In this document: positions 50,679 to 58,289 of the stretch, piece after piece
Numbering within the stretch: position 1 is the stretch's first letter
Layout: each line of letters opens with the position of its first letter
Assembly: GCA_900314645.1 (NCBI GenBank)
Contig: OMWB01000002.1
Span: 1-64,000 of the forward strand
Direction: 5' to 3'
Origin: an uncultured Actinomycetes bacterium
GTDB lineage: Bacteria; Actinomycetota; Coriobacteriia; Coriobacteriales; Atopobiaceae
DNA: 64,000 nucleotides
Translations under genes and position numbers: made by a program
Notes under the pieces: generated by a model
Told to the model about the DNA's origin: nothing
Seen by the model: only the letters and a program-made list of their open reading frames with translations
The model's database searches: none

Positions 50679-51185
50679 ATGCGCACCCGACGCCGCCCCG
50701 CGTTCTACAACGTCATGTTTCCTCTGTGGATGCTCATCTGGTTTCCCAGCTGGCTCTGGCTGTTGCTGATTCCAGCCAACTACCTTATTGACCGTCTCGT
50801 GCTGTGGTGGAGCTTGGGAAGCGCAGAAGACCGTCAGCAGTTCTGCCGCCAGCATACCTGGAAGATCTGCCTTGCGGGCTTTGCGTCAGATTTCGCAGGG
50901 AGCTTGCTTCTGCTGGGAGCGTACCTCTCCCTCTCCTCGTATGACGGAGGCTGGGTACAGGATATCGTCTGGGGACTTGGCTTCAATCCGTTTTCGAGCG
51001 TTGTCGGCTTCCTCGTCACCGCCGCCGCCATCGCGTTGTCAGGAGCGTGCATCTATGCCCTTGACCTGCGCATCATTCGCAAGACTGGATTGAGCGAGGA
51101 CCAATCACGGCATTCGGCCCTCATGCTTGCGGTCTGTACGGCACCGTATCTCTTTCTTATCCCCTCGCAATTGCTTTACCAATAA
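50679..51185 (+). CDS. predicted membrane protein
   Basis: A 168-residue protein with four hydrophobic segments: FPLWMLIWFPSWLWLLLIPANYLI, WKICLAGFASDFAGSLLLLGAYLSL, SVVGFLVTAAAIALSGACIYAL and a C-terminal SALMLAVCTAPYLFLIPS. The loops are short. No family is recognised. Start ATG at 50679 has AAGGAGGAGC; the longer frame upstream is not coding. Function unknown. Confidence 0.7.
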   Translation: MRTRRRPAFYNVMFPLWMLIWFPSWLWLLLIPANYLIDRLVLWWSLGSAEDRQQFCRQHTWKICLAGFASDFAGSLLLLGAYLSLSSYDGGWVQDIVWGLGFNPFSSVVGFLVTAAAIALSGACIYALDLRIIRKTGLSEDQSRHSALMLAVCTAPYLFLIPSQLLYQ

Positions 51186-51271
51186 GTGACTTAATTTATG
51201 CAAATGCCTACCTTTCTCCTTCCAGAAGAGTACTATCTGCACGTACGCATTCCTTGGAAGGGAGAGCAGCA

Positions 51272-51814
51272 ATGAACGAGACCATCCAGACGCTCAAGGA
51301 GCGTCGTTCCGTTCGCAACTTTACGGATAAGCCGGTGGACAAGGAGCTCATTGAGCAGATCATCGATGCTGGTCTTTGGGCACCCAGTGGCCTTGGGGCC
51401 CAAGCGCCCATCATTTTGGCCATTACCAACAAGGAGCTGCGTGACCGTCTTTCCAAGATGAATGCCGACGTCATGCATGCTGCCGGCCGTGGACCTGCTG
51501 AAGACTTCGACCCGTTTTATGGTGGCCCTGTCGTGCTGGTGGTTCTTTCCGACAAGGCCGTTCCTACCTACGTCTATGACGGTGCCCTCGTGATGGGCAA
51601 TCTCATGAACGCCGCAAAGTCCCTCGGCGTCGACTCCATCTGGGTACATCGCGCCAAGGAGGAGTTCGAGTCTGAGGAAGGTAAGGCCATCCTCGCCGAG
51701 TTTGGCGTCGACGGCGAGTTTGAGGGCATCGGCCACTGCGTGCTGGGCTATGCTGCCAAGCCCGCTGGCGAAGGTGCCCGTCGCAACGACGGCCGCGTCT
51801 TCTGGGCAGAATAA
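51272..51814 (+). CDS. nitroreductase family protein
   Basis: A 180-residue FMN-dependent oxidoreductase of the nitroreductase fold. Landmarks are LKERRSVRNFTDKPVDKELIEQIIDAGLWAPSG, the FMN-binding arginines and serine, then VVLVVLSDK and GALVMGNLMNAAKSLGVDSIWVHRA, and GHCVLGYAAKP near the end. Start ATG at 51272 follows GAAGGGAGAGC. Its partner substrate is unknown. It is convergent with the sirtuin/macrodomain pair and separated from it by a long inverted repeat. Confidence 0.9.
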   Translation: MNETIQTLKERRSVRNFTDKPVDKELIEQIIDAGLWAPSGLGAQAPIILAITNKELRDRLSKMNADVMHAAGRGPAEDFDPFYGGPVVLVVLSDKAVPTYVYDGALVMGNLMNAAKSLGVDSIWVHRAKEEFESEEGKAILAEFGVDGEFEGIGHCVLGYAAKPAGEGARRNDGRVFWAE

Positions 51815-51817
51815 CCG

Positions 51818-51887
51818 ACCCATACAAATGGGACAGGCACCGTAGTTCAGAAACCCGAACTACGGTGCCTGTCCCATTTGTATGGGT
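51818..51887. repeat. long perfect inverted repeat (31-bp arms)
   Basis: Arms 51818-51848 and 51857-51887 are exact reverse complements over 31 bases around AGAAACCC. The arm contains TGGGACAGGCACCG, and the TGGGAC/GTCCCA pair recalls the ends of the 31-nt elements. It lies three bases after the nitroreductase stop and 17 before the macrodomain gene end, so it could serve as a two-way terminator. REP-like elements with a GGGACAGGCACC core are known to me from other bacteria, but I could not check. Confidence 0.93.
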
Positions 51888-51903
51888 TGCGGCGCTGGCG
51901 TAC

Positions 51904-52714
51904 TTAGACGAGCAGCTGACGATAGAGCTGCTCGTCCCTTTCCAGGAACACGTTGAAAACCACGCGCAGGTCGGAGCCGCTCTGCGCGAGCCATGAGCGA
52001 ACCTCGTCAACTGCCACCCGCGCCGCGGCCTCATTGGGATAGCGGAACACGCCCGTAGAGATGCAGCAAAACGCGAGGGACGAGCAGCCTGCTGCCGCTG
52101 CCGCCTCAAGGCAGTTGCGATAGCATCTGCGAAGCAGCAGCTCTTCACGAGGGCCGGGCCGCCCCGTCGCCACGATGGGCCCCACGGTATGGATGACATG
52201 CGACGCAGGCAGGTTGAAGCCCGGCGTCACCGTCGCCGTTGCCGTGGGCTCTGGGCGCCCACGTTGAGCCATGATCTGAGCACAGGCCAGACGAAGTTGC
52301 ACGCCCGCAAAGGTATGGATGGCGTTGTCAATGCAGTGGTGGCCTGGGACAAAGCAACCCAGCATCTGATCGTTTGCCGCGTTGACGATGGCGTCGGCAG
52401 CGAGCGTGGTGATGTCGCCACGCCACAGATACAGCTGTGCCTTCATCCCCTTCGTTGCCAACGGGCAGCAGGTCAGAGACGTGCGTGACACCTCGCTCGG
52501 CGACGCGCGCGACAAGGTAGGCATCCTGCACCAACAGAAACTCCTCATCCACAGGCTCGGGCGGACGGACGTTCATCAGGGCACGCAGCAGCTCTCGTTG
52601 CTCAGCCTCGCCCTGAGGCACACGCACGTCAGCATACTCGGCACGCTCAGAAAGCAGGCGCTCGATCAGCCAAAGACGTCGCTCGTCTTGGGTCATCTGT
52701 CTTGCGTCACGCAT
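51904..52714 (-). pseudogene. frameshifted macrodomain (ADP-ribose hydrolase) gene
   Basis: A zinc-type macrodomain protein split by a frameshift. The first part, from ATG 52714 (GGAGAGGAG upstream), reads MTQDERRLWLIERLLSERAE and continues to VSDLLPVGNEG. The second, in the next frame, reads MKAQLYLWRGDITTLAADAIVNAANDQMLGC with the macro loop and GCFVPGHHCID zinc-type segment, and ends VFLERDEQLYRQLL. The span of 811 bases is one more than a multiple of three. An extra G in the GGGG run at about 52447-52450 (minus strand) would explain it; removing one restores GNEGMKAQLYLW. It overlaps the sirtuin gene end by 8 bases. Role in an intact gene: removal of ADP-ribose from proteins. Confidence 0.85.
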
Positions 52715-53603
52715 GGGCACTCCTCTCCAGCAGGTCAGAGAGCACCTGGTCAATGTCTGCGTCAATGACGATGGATTGCTCGGCAATCTCCACAGGCGCT
52801 ATGGCCTCACCAAAGTTGACGCAGGCGTAAGTTGCCTGAGGGTTCTGTGCGGTCAGGCGCCAGAACGGATACTTGATGATGGCCGGCGTATTGCCGCCCA
52901 CGCCAAGCTCAAGGTACAGGATGCGCGAACCTGCCCACTTCTCAAGGAAGGTCTGGTAGCGATCGGCCGCGGCATGCCAGCCCTCGTCCTCAACAAAGGT
53001 GTCGTCAGCGCGCAGGTTCATGCTCATGGGTGCCCCGCAGCGCGGGCACACGGGCACCAGCTCACTGGGGACGCAACGATCCTGCTGCTGCTCCACCATA
53101 GCCTTGACCACCTCGTAGTTGTCATACGTCTTCTGGTGGCACGGCACCGAGCACTGCCACAGACCATAGTCGCCCTGCGTGTAGAACAGGCGGCTCTTGT
53201 CCCAGCCTGCCTTCTGGAAACAGTGGTCCACGTTGGTGGTGATGGCAAAGCACTCCTTGCCCTCCATCAGACGGCGCACCTTGTCATAGGTGTCCTTGGG
53301 AGCGTCCTCATAGCGGTTGTGCCAGATGTAGCGGCTCCAGAAGCCCCACCGCTCCTCTGCGGTGGCAAACGGATAGAACCCGGCAGAGTACATGTCGGCA
53401 AATCCGTATGCATCGATGAAGTCACCAAACAGGCGTTGGAAGCGTTCGCCCGTATACGTAAATCCTGCCGAGGTAGAGAGCCCCGCCCCCGCACCAACGA
53501 GCACCGCATCCGCCTCGTCTATGGCCTTACGCAACCGCACGAGCTCATAGCCATAGAGCGAGCTCTCCCTCTTCACGCCGCCCACAACCTGCAACCTTGC
53601 CAT
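52707..53603 (-). CDS. class M sirtuin (SirTM, protein ADP-ribosyltransferase type)
   Basis: A 298-residue Sir2-like protein. The NAD site starts VLVGAGAGLSTSAGFTYTGERF, a class M form of the usual GAGISxxxGIPDFR; the TTNVDHCFQKAG segment replaces the usual TQNIDxLH, so the catalytic histidine context is altered. Two cysteine pairs for zinc are seen in WQCSVPCHQ and VCPRCGAPM. Class M sirtuins modify proteins with ADP-ribose, and a partner macrodomain hydrolase reverses it. Here the macrodomain gene overlaps its 3' end. Other members carry a lipoyl-carrier GcvH-L and a ligase next door, which are absent in this window. Start ATG at 53603 follows GAGAGGAG. Confidence 0.9.
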   Translation of the reverse strand: MARLQVVGGVKRESSLYGYELVRLRKAIDEADAVLVGAGAGLSTSAGFTYTGERFQRLFGDFIDAYGFADMYSAGFYPFATAEERWGFWSRYIWHNRYEDAPKDTYDKVRRLMEGKECFAITTNVDHCFQKAGWDKSRLFYTQGDYGLWQCSVPCHQKTYDNYEVVKAMVEQQQDRCVPSELVPVCPRCGAPMSMNLRADDTFVEDEGWHAAADRYQTFLEKWAGSRILYLELGVGGNTPAIIKYPFWRLTAQNPQATYACVNFGEAIAPVEIAEQSIVIDADIDQVLSDLLERSAHA

Positions 53604-53642
53604 GACGTCTCCTCTCACATCTGTTCGACGATTTGATGGTAG

Positions 53643-53712
53643 AGTATGGTTTACCAAGTTGAAAGTAGGCAGCTTATTGTCAGGTAGGTACCTTTTGGTA
53701 ACTAAGGGATAT
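53643..53712 (+). promoter_or_regulatory. HxlR operator region
   Basis: The inverted pair TTTACCAAGT (about 53650) and CTTTTGGTAACT (about 53693) lies between the divergent sirtuin and HxlR genes, with a GGTACC sequence just inside. It suits a winged-helix dimer and could control both genes. Confidence 0.6.
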
Positions 53713-53715
53713 GTT

Positions 53716-54087
53716 ATGAATCCTGAAGAGTACGTTGAACACAAAAGCGAGACGCTGCGCCCCTACGAGAGCCTCCCGGCATGCCCCGTTGAGACCTGCG
53801 TGCAGATGATGGGTAACAAGTGGCGTCCGCTCATCCTCCGCGACCTTCTTGATGGACCGCGACGCTTTGGTGAGCTTCAGCGCTCGGTAGGCGGCATCTC
53901 GCAGAAAGTGCTCACGCAAAACCTGCGCGACATGGAACTCTCGGGCCTGCTGCTGCGGCGCGTGTACCCCGAGGTTCCGCCACACGTTGAGTATGCGCTC
54001 ACCGATCTTGGCATGAGCCTGGGGCCAGTCATCGACACCATGCGCACTTGGGGAGAGCGCTACCAGCAGATGGCACGCGAGTCTTAG
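53716..54087 (+). CDS. HxlR-family winged-helix regulator
   Basis: A 123-residue HxlR/MarR-like regulator: CPVETCVQMMGNKWRPLILRDLLDGPRRFGELQRSVGGISQKVLTQNLRDMELSGLLLRRVYPEVPPHVEYALTDLG is the full family signature. A cysteine at the start of the domain (PVETC) may sense oxidants or electrophiles, as in YodB/HypR types. Start ATG at 53716 follows AAGGGATATGTT. It is divergent from the sirtuin/macrodomain pair and upstream of the amidohydrolase gene, and may control both. Whether it also controls the nearby nitroreductase is speculation. Confidence 0.92.
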   Translation: MNPEEYVEHKSETLRPYESLPACPVETCVQMMGNKWRPLILRDLLDGPRRFGELQRSVGGISQKVLTQNLRDMELSGLLLRRVYPEVPPHVEYALTDLGMSLGPVIDTMRTWGERYQQMARES

Positions 54088-54170
54088 CGCCTGCGGATTC
54101 TTACGCTCCTTATATGCTCCACGCACAGTATCATCTGATACAGAGCAACCGCTACATGTAAGGGGCCGCC

Positions 54171-55118
54171 ATGACACGCGCAATCGATATGCACGGGCAT
54201 CTGCTCAACCAAGACTACCTTGACCTGCTCTCTGCACACGGTGCCTTGCAGGAAGACGGCTTCCCACTTCCGACCTTTGACGAGGACGGCACCATCGCCT
54301 TTATGGACGAGAACGATATCGAACTGCAACTACTTTCGCTCTCGTCACCGCAGCCGTTCTTTGGCGATGTCGCCGAGTCTGCCGCTTTCTGCCGCCGGTT
54401 CAACGACTGGACGGCCGAAGTCGTCGCTCGCCATCCTGGGCGCTTCGCGTTTTGCGCCGTGCTGCCACTGCCTGACGTGGACGCAGCCTGCGCCGAGGCG
54501 ATCCGCGCTATGGACGAACTGGGCGCCGCTGGCGTCAAGCTGGCGAGCAACTCGCGCGGGCTCTATTTGGGAGACGCAGCGCTCGACCCGCTCTTTGCGG
54601 AGGTCGACAAGCGTGGCAAGCTCGCCATCATTCACCCCCACCGGCCCGAACCGCTACGCGAAGGGCTCTTCACTTCTGGGCCCGTGCCCCTCTACGAGTT
54701 CTTGGCTGACACCACGCGCGCCGTGCTCAACATGATTGCGCACGAGGTACCTGCACGCTTCCCCAATGCGCACATCGTGGTGCCGCACTGCGGGTCGTTC
54801 TTGCCCAACGTCGCGGCACGCATCCAGACGGTACAGCCGCTGCTCGTTGCCATGGGCGCCATGGAGCCCATCGACTTCGCTGGCAATGTGGGCAAGCTGT
54901 ACTTTGACCTCGCGGGCAATCCGGTGCCCACGCTGCTGCCGCTGTTGGCGAGTGTTGCCGATCCCAGTCACATCCTGTATGGAAGCGACTTCCCCTTCAC
55001 CAATGCCGCCATCGCAGGCAAGGGCATCGCAGCGCTGCGCCAATTCTTGGCAAACGACGCCCAGCTCAGCACATATGCTGACGCCATCATGCGCGAAAAC
55101 GCCCTCACGCTTCTCTAG
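54171..55118 (+). CDS. amidohydrolase (Amidohydro_2 / ACMSD-like)
   Basis: A 315-residue metal-dependent hydrolase. Metal ligands are seen as DMHGH at the N-terminus, HPHRPEP in the middle, VPHCGSFLP, and the aspartate in LYGSDFPF. This pattern belongs to the aminocarboxymuconate-semialdehyde decarboxylase/uracil-decarboxylase group of amidohydrolases, which act as decarboxylases or hydrolases on cyclic or aromatic acids. The substrate cannot be predicted. ATG at 54171 follows AAGGGG. Downstream lie two copies of the 31-nt repeat. Confidence 0.87.
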   Translation: MTRAIDMHGHLLNQDYLDLLSAHGALQEDGFPLPTFDEDGTIAFMDENDIELQLLSLSSPQPFFGDVAESAAFCRRFNDWTAEVVARHPGRFAFCAVLPLPDVDAACAEAIRAMDELGAAGVKLASNSRGLYLGDAALDPLFAEVDKRGKLAIIHPHRPEPLREGLFTSGPVPLYEFLADTTRAVLNMIAHEVPARFPNAHIVVPHCGSFLPNVAARIQTVQPLLVAMGAMEPIDFAGNVGKLYFDLAGNPVPTLLPLLASVADPSHILYGSDFPFTNAAIAGKGIAALRQFLANDAQLSTYADAIMRENALTLL

Positions 55119-55147
55119 GACGAGTCCGGCAGACCCCGCCCCCGTTG

Positions 55148-55178
55148 TGGGACACCCAGCCCGGAGGTTTCTGTCCCA
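55148..55178. repeat. 31-nt TGGGAC/GTCCCA dispersed element, copy B1
   Basis: TGGGACACCCAGCC ... CTGTCCCA, 31 bases, 29 bases after the amidohydrolase stop. It is the exact reverse complement of copy B3 at 57224-57254. Confidence 0.9.
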
Positions 55179-55180
55179 CT

Positions 55181-55211
55181 TGGGACACCCAGCCCGGAGG
55201 GTTCCGTCCCA
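55181..55211. repeat. 31-nt TGGGAC/GTCCCA dispersed element, copy B2
   Basis: A second copy two bases after B1, differing from it in only two positions of the right arm (GGGTTCC for GGTTTCT). The tandem pair points to duplication of the element. Confidence 0.88.
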
Positions 55212-55299
55212 CTAAGTTGTAACCCACGATAGACAAGCGTCTCACCTTGTCCGCTAATCACTTCTACATGGCACAGCTCAGAACTAGAAGGAGGCAAGC

Positions 55300-55920
55300 A
55301 TGAACAGCGTCATCTTCCAAGAGCAGACCTTCGTACCCGTCGGGATTAGCGTCGGTCTCACCGAGCTTGACGGCGAGCAGCTCATCCGCGTGGTAAAGCC
55401 CGAGGAAAACGTTGAGCCTGACGTGCCCACGTACGCACGCCTCGTGGGCAGCGACTTCCACAACGGGACCATCGAGGTAGACGTCCGTGCGCGCCTCATG
55501 CATTGGGCCGATATCGACTGCCGCGGGTTCATCGGGTTTGTGTTCCGCGCCAGCGAGGACAATGACCGCTTTGAGAGTTTCTATGTCCGCCCACGCAACG
55601 GCCGCAGCTGCACCGAGCCGCAGCGCCGCATCCATACCATGCAGTACTTCAGCTATCCCGGCTACACCTTCGCGTATTTCCGTGAGCGTGGCATTGCCGA
55701 CTACGAGGCCAAGGCAGACATCGACCTCGATGAGTGGATCCATCTGAAGGGAGAGGTCAACGGCGCCAGCGCCAGCTTCTACGTGGACGACATGGAGACG
55801 CCCGCGCTGGTCGTTGATAAGATGTTTGGCGGCGCCGATCTGCGAGGCGGCGTTGGGTTGTACGTGGACAACGGCACCGAGGGCAACTTCAAGAACCTGC
55901 AGGTCACTTACGCCGACTAG
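55300..55920 (+). CDS. LamG/jelly-roll type protein of unknown function
   Basis: A 206-residue cytoplasmic protein, predicted all-beta. The pattern, with DVPTYARLVGSDFHNGTIEVDVRARL, FIGFVFRASEDNDRFESFYVRP and LRGGVGLYVDNGTEGNFKNLQVTY, matches the concanavalin-like jelly roll found in DUF1080/LamG-type proteins. It has no signal peptide, so a role as an exported sugar-binding protein is not supported. No active site was recognised. The ATG at 55300 has GAAGGAGG. It is the last plus-strand gene before a minus-strand group. Confidence 0.75.
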   Translation: MNSVIFQEQTFVPVGISVGLTELDGEQLIRVVKPEENVEPDVPTYARLVGSDFHNGTIEVDVRARLMHWADIDCRGFIGFVFRASEDNDRFESFYVRPRNGRSCTEPQRRIHTMQYFSYPGYTFAYFRERGIADYEAKADIDLDEWIHLKGEVNGASASFYVDDMETPALVVDKMFGGADLRGGVGLYVDNGTEGNFKNLQVTYAD

Positions 55921-55956
55921 CTCGCCGCGCATGCACCAAGTGAACAGGGGACGGTG

Positions 55957-56832
55957 CTAAGCCACTTCACAGAAACCGCGATAGCACGGGCACCCTGTCT
56001 GCACGATGGTCGTGCGAGTAGGATCAACCGCGGGGTCATCAAAGATAATCTCGCCTATCTTGGGCGCCACAATGCGGCCGTTATACGGGTTCTTCACGCT
56101 CACGATAGGAGTCGTTACTTCCGCGTCCACGTCAGAGCAATACTCGAAGGCAAGATCGGTCTCAATCAGGCGGCAGTTGCGCAAGGTGAGACCTTCGATA
56201 TAACACAGACCCTGCAGGCTCTGAATGGTGCAGTTCTCAAAGCGAACGATCTTGGCATTCCACGCCAAGTATTCGCTGACGATGAACGAGTTGCGCACCA
56301 CCACGTTCTCGCAGTTCCAAAATGCGTCCTTGGTAATGAGACGCGAGCCCTCGATGACCACGTTCTTACAGCCATCGAAGCTGTACTTACCGTCGAGCTG
56401 CAGATTCTTTATGCGAATGTTGCTCGAACCCTGACAGAAGTAGTCGCCCTTTGCGGTAACGTCCTCAAGCTCGATGCCATCATTCCACCAGAGAGTCTCT
56501 TCTGCATTGGACATCTGTACGCGTTCAAGTCTCAAGTCCGTGCACTTACGAAAGCCCTTCGGTCCCTGGTAGGAGCTGTCCGTGACCGTCACGTTGTGGC
56601 TGTACCAGAAGCCCGCTCGAACGCCCTCAAGAAACGCCGTGTTGCGCACTGCCACGTTGTGGCAATACCACAGGGGATACCGCCAACCAAATACGCTATC
56701 AATGACCTTGATGTTGTTGGATTCCTTGAGCGGGGACTCCCCGTCATCGAAGATGGATGCCTCAACGGTGAGGTCACGGCTTTTGAAAAGCGAACGCTCA
56801 CCCGTGAGGTGCTCGTTGATGATCTTCTGCAT
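55957..56832 (-). CDS. DUF3737 family, right-handed beta-helix-like protein
   Basis: A 291-residue protein built from repeating short strands, as in NNIKVIDSVFGWRYPLWYCHNVAVRNTAFLEG, GCKNVVIEGSRLITKDAFWNCENVVVRNS and RIKNLQLDGKYSFDGCKNV, which is the pattern of a beta-helix. The whole sequence resembles the DUF3737 family of Gram-positive bacteria, of unknown function. ATG at 56832 follows AGGTGAAGC. It lies 39 bases downstream of the 73-residue gene and is likely co-transcribed with it. Confidence 0.85.
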   Translation of the reverse strand: MQKIINEHLTGERSLFKSRDLTVEASIFDDGESPLKESNNIKVIDSVFGWRYPLWYCHNVAVRNTAFLEGVRAGFWYSHNVTVTDSSYQGPKGFRKCTDLRLERVQMSNAEETLWWNDGIELEDVTAKGDYFCQGSSNIRIKNLQLDGKYSFDGCKNVVIEGSRLITKDAFWNCENVVVRNSFIVSEYLAWNAKIVRFENCTIQSLQGLCYIEGLTLRNCRLIETDLAFEYCSDVDAEVTTPIVSVKNPYNGRIVAPKIGEIIFDDPAVDPTRTTIVQTGCPCYRGFCEVA

Positions 56833-56871
56833 GATGCTTCACCTGCTCATCTCTGGTAGTACAAGGGGAAT

Positions 56872-57093
56872 CTAGGCCACGCGGGAGCCTTGCTCAAGTT
56901 CATGGATGAGCCAGTCACACACATCGATGGGGCGCTGCGCCTGGTGGAGGGCTTCCACCAGCTCGCAGCGATGACACCGCAGCAGGCGCAGGCACGCATC
57001 GGTTTCTCCAGCCTTCTTCAGGACATCGAGCCTGTCTGCGAGCGTGTTGTTGCATCCCGCCTCAGTAAGCGCCTGCCTCATCGCATGGTCCAT
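56872..57093 (-). CDS. small conserved helical protein
   Basis: A 73-residue protein, mostly helical: MDHAMRQALTEAGCNNTLADRLDVL, AGETDACLRLLRCHRCELVEALHQAQRPIDVCDWLIHELEQ. Proteins with this pattern (cysteine/leucine-rich helices, LLRxHR, LHxxQxxIDxxDWL) are widespread in Firmicutes and Coriobacteria and unassigned. The RBS is a perfect GAGAGGAGAGG. It directly precedes the DUF3737 gene. It may be a small adaptor. The match is from memory. Confidence 0.75.
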   Translation of the reverse strand: MDHAMRQALTEAGCNNTLADRLDVLKKAGETDACLRLLRCHRCELVEALHQAQRPIDVCDWLIHELEQGSRVA

Positions 57094-57223
57094 GACCTCT
57101 CCTCTCGTCTTTGCTGCCTACAACGATACGAGGGTCGCCAAGCGATAGCAAATGCCTATCAAGTATTAGTTGGAATGCATGGTTGTTATAGCTTTTCCGT
57201 CCTGTCCCCAATGTCCCATCATC

Positions 57224-57254
57224 TGGGACAGAAACCTCCGGGCTGGGTGTCCCA
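57224..57254. repeat. 31-nt TGGGAC/GTCCCA dispersed element, copy B3
   Basis: The exact reverse complement of B1, nine bases after the YitT stop codon. TGTCCCA directly before it (57213-57219) makes a further short inverted repeat. Confidence 0.92.
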
Positions 57255-57263
57255 GTGTTTTGG

Positions 57264-58163
57264 TTATGAGCGGGTGCCGGCTTCTTCTGCGGGGAGCGGA
57301 ATGCGTTCGCTGGTGAAGCCGTGGCCGCGCACCTCGTTGATCTGCGCCACGGTGATGAACGCCGACGGGTCGATTGAGCACACCAGCTCCGTCACGTCAT
57401 ACAGCTTTCGCTGCGGAATCACGCAGAGCACACCCCTGCCCTCTTGCCGGAGGAAACCAGACTCGGTCACGAGCATGGTCATTCCCACCTCTGCCTTCCA
57501 CAGCAGGGCATCGCGAATCTCCTCATAGCGTTCCGAGAGAACGAAGAGCTGGATCTGCGCCTTGCCCAGGATCATCGTTCGGTCTAGCAGGATGGTCTCA
57601 AGCACCAGCACGAGCAGGCCCAACAGAATCTGTTCAGGCTTACACATCAGCGCCTGTCCACCCATGACGATGAAGTCCGTCACATAGATGAGCACCGACA
57701 GCGGCCAATGGAACCAGTGGTTGAGCACCAGCGCAACCACGTCCATACCGCCCGTTGAGGAGCCAACGCGCATGACGAGCCCCAGCGCGATGCCCATAAG
57801 GCATCCCGCAAAGATAGCCGCGAGCACGGGGTCATCTGTCATGCAGTCGATTCCAGGGATGCGTTCCATAACGCCCAGAGCCACCGGGTAGATGAGGGAG
57901 CTCGCCACCGTGGTGACAAAGAACTTCTTCCCCAACACAACGAGCCCCACCAGCAGCAACACCATGTTGAGAACGAGCACGACAAGTGCCACGTCAAGGC
58001 CTGGCCAGATGCCGCCAAGCACGATGCCGATACCCGTCGTGCCACCCATGATGATGCCAAACGGCATGATGAACGCAGCCACCAAAAAGGCCAGGAGAGA
58101 GTTGCCAATAAGCAGGCATGCCATAGTCACGAGGGTTCTCGTGTAGCGGGAGTAACGCCACAT
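57264..58163 (-). CDS. YitT family membrane protein
   Basis: A 299-residue protein with five to six N-terminal helices (NSLLAFLVAAFIMPFGIIMGGTTGIGIVLGGI and LALGLVMRVGSSTGGMDVVALVLNHW are the YitT/DUF161 hallmarks) and a soluble C-terminal DUF2179 domain (about residues 205-290, DALLWKAEVGMTMLVTESGFLRQEGRGVLCVIPQRKLYDV). Function is not established; transport or signal sensing have been proposed. ATG at 58163 follows GGAGGATGAG. Its end is next to the B3 repeat. Confidence 0.9.
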   Translation of the reverse strand: MWRYSRYTRTLVTMACLLIGNSLLAFLVAAFIMPFGIIMGGTTGIGIVLGGIWPGLDVALVVLVLNMVLLLVGLVVLGKKFFVTTVASSLIYPVALGVMERIPGIDCMTDDPVLAAIFAGCLMGIALGLVMRVGSSTGGMDVVALVLNHWFHWPLSVLIYVTDFIVMGGQALMCKPEQILLGLLVLVLETILLDRTMILGKAQIQLFVLSERYEEIRDALLWKAEVGMTMLVTESGFLRQEGRGVLCVIPQRKLYDVTELVCSIDPSAFITVAQINEVRGHGFTSERIPLPAEEAGTRS

Positions 58164-58289
58164 CTCATCCTCCACACATGCAATTCTTGTAATTCTTGAT
58201 ATTGGGAAACCCAATCATATGACGGCCTGAACACGCCAATCAAGCCGTCGTGAAAAACGGCACAAACGGGCGAGGCTCCTAGGCCTCGT

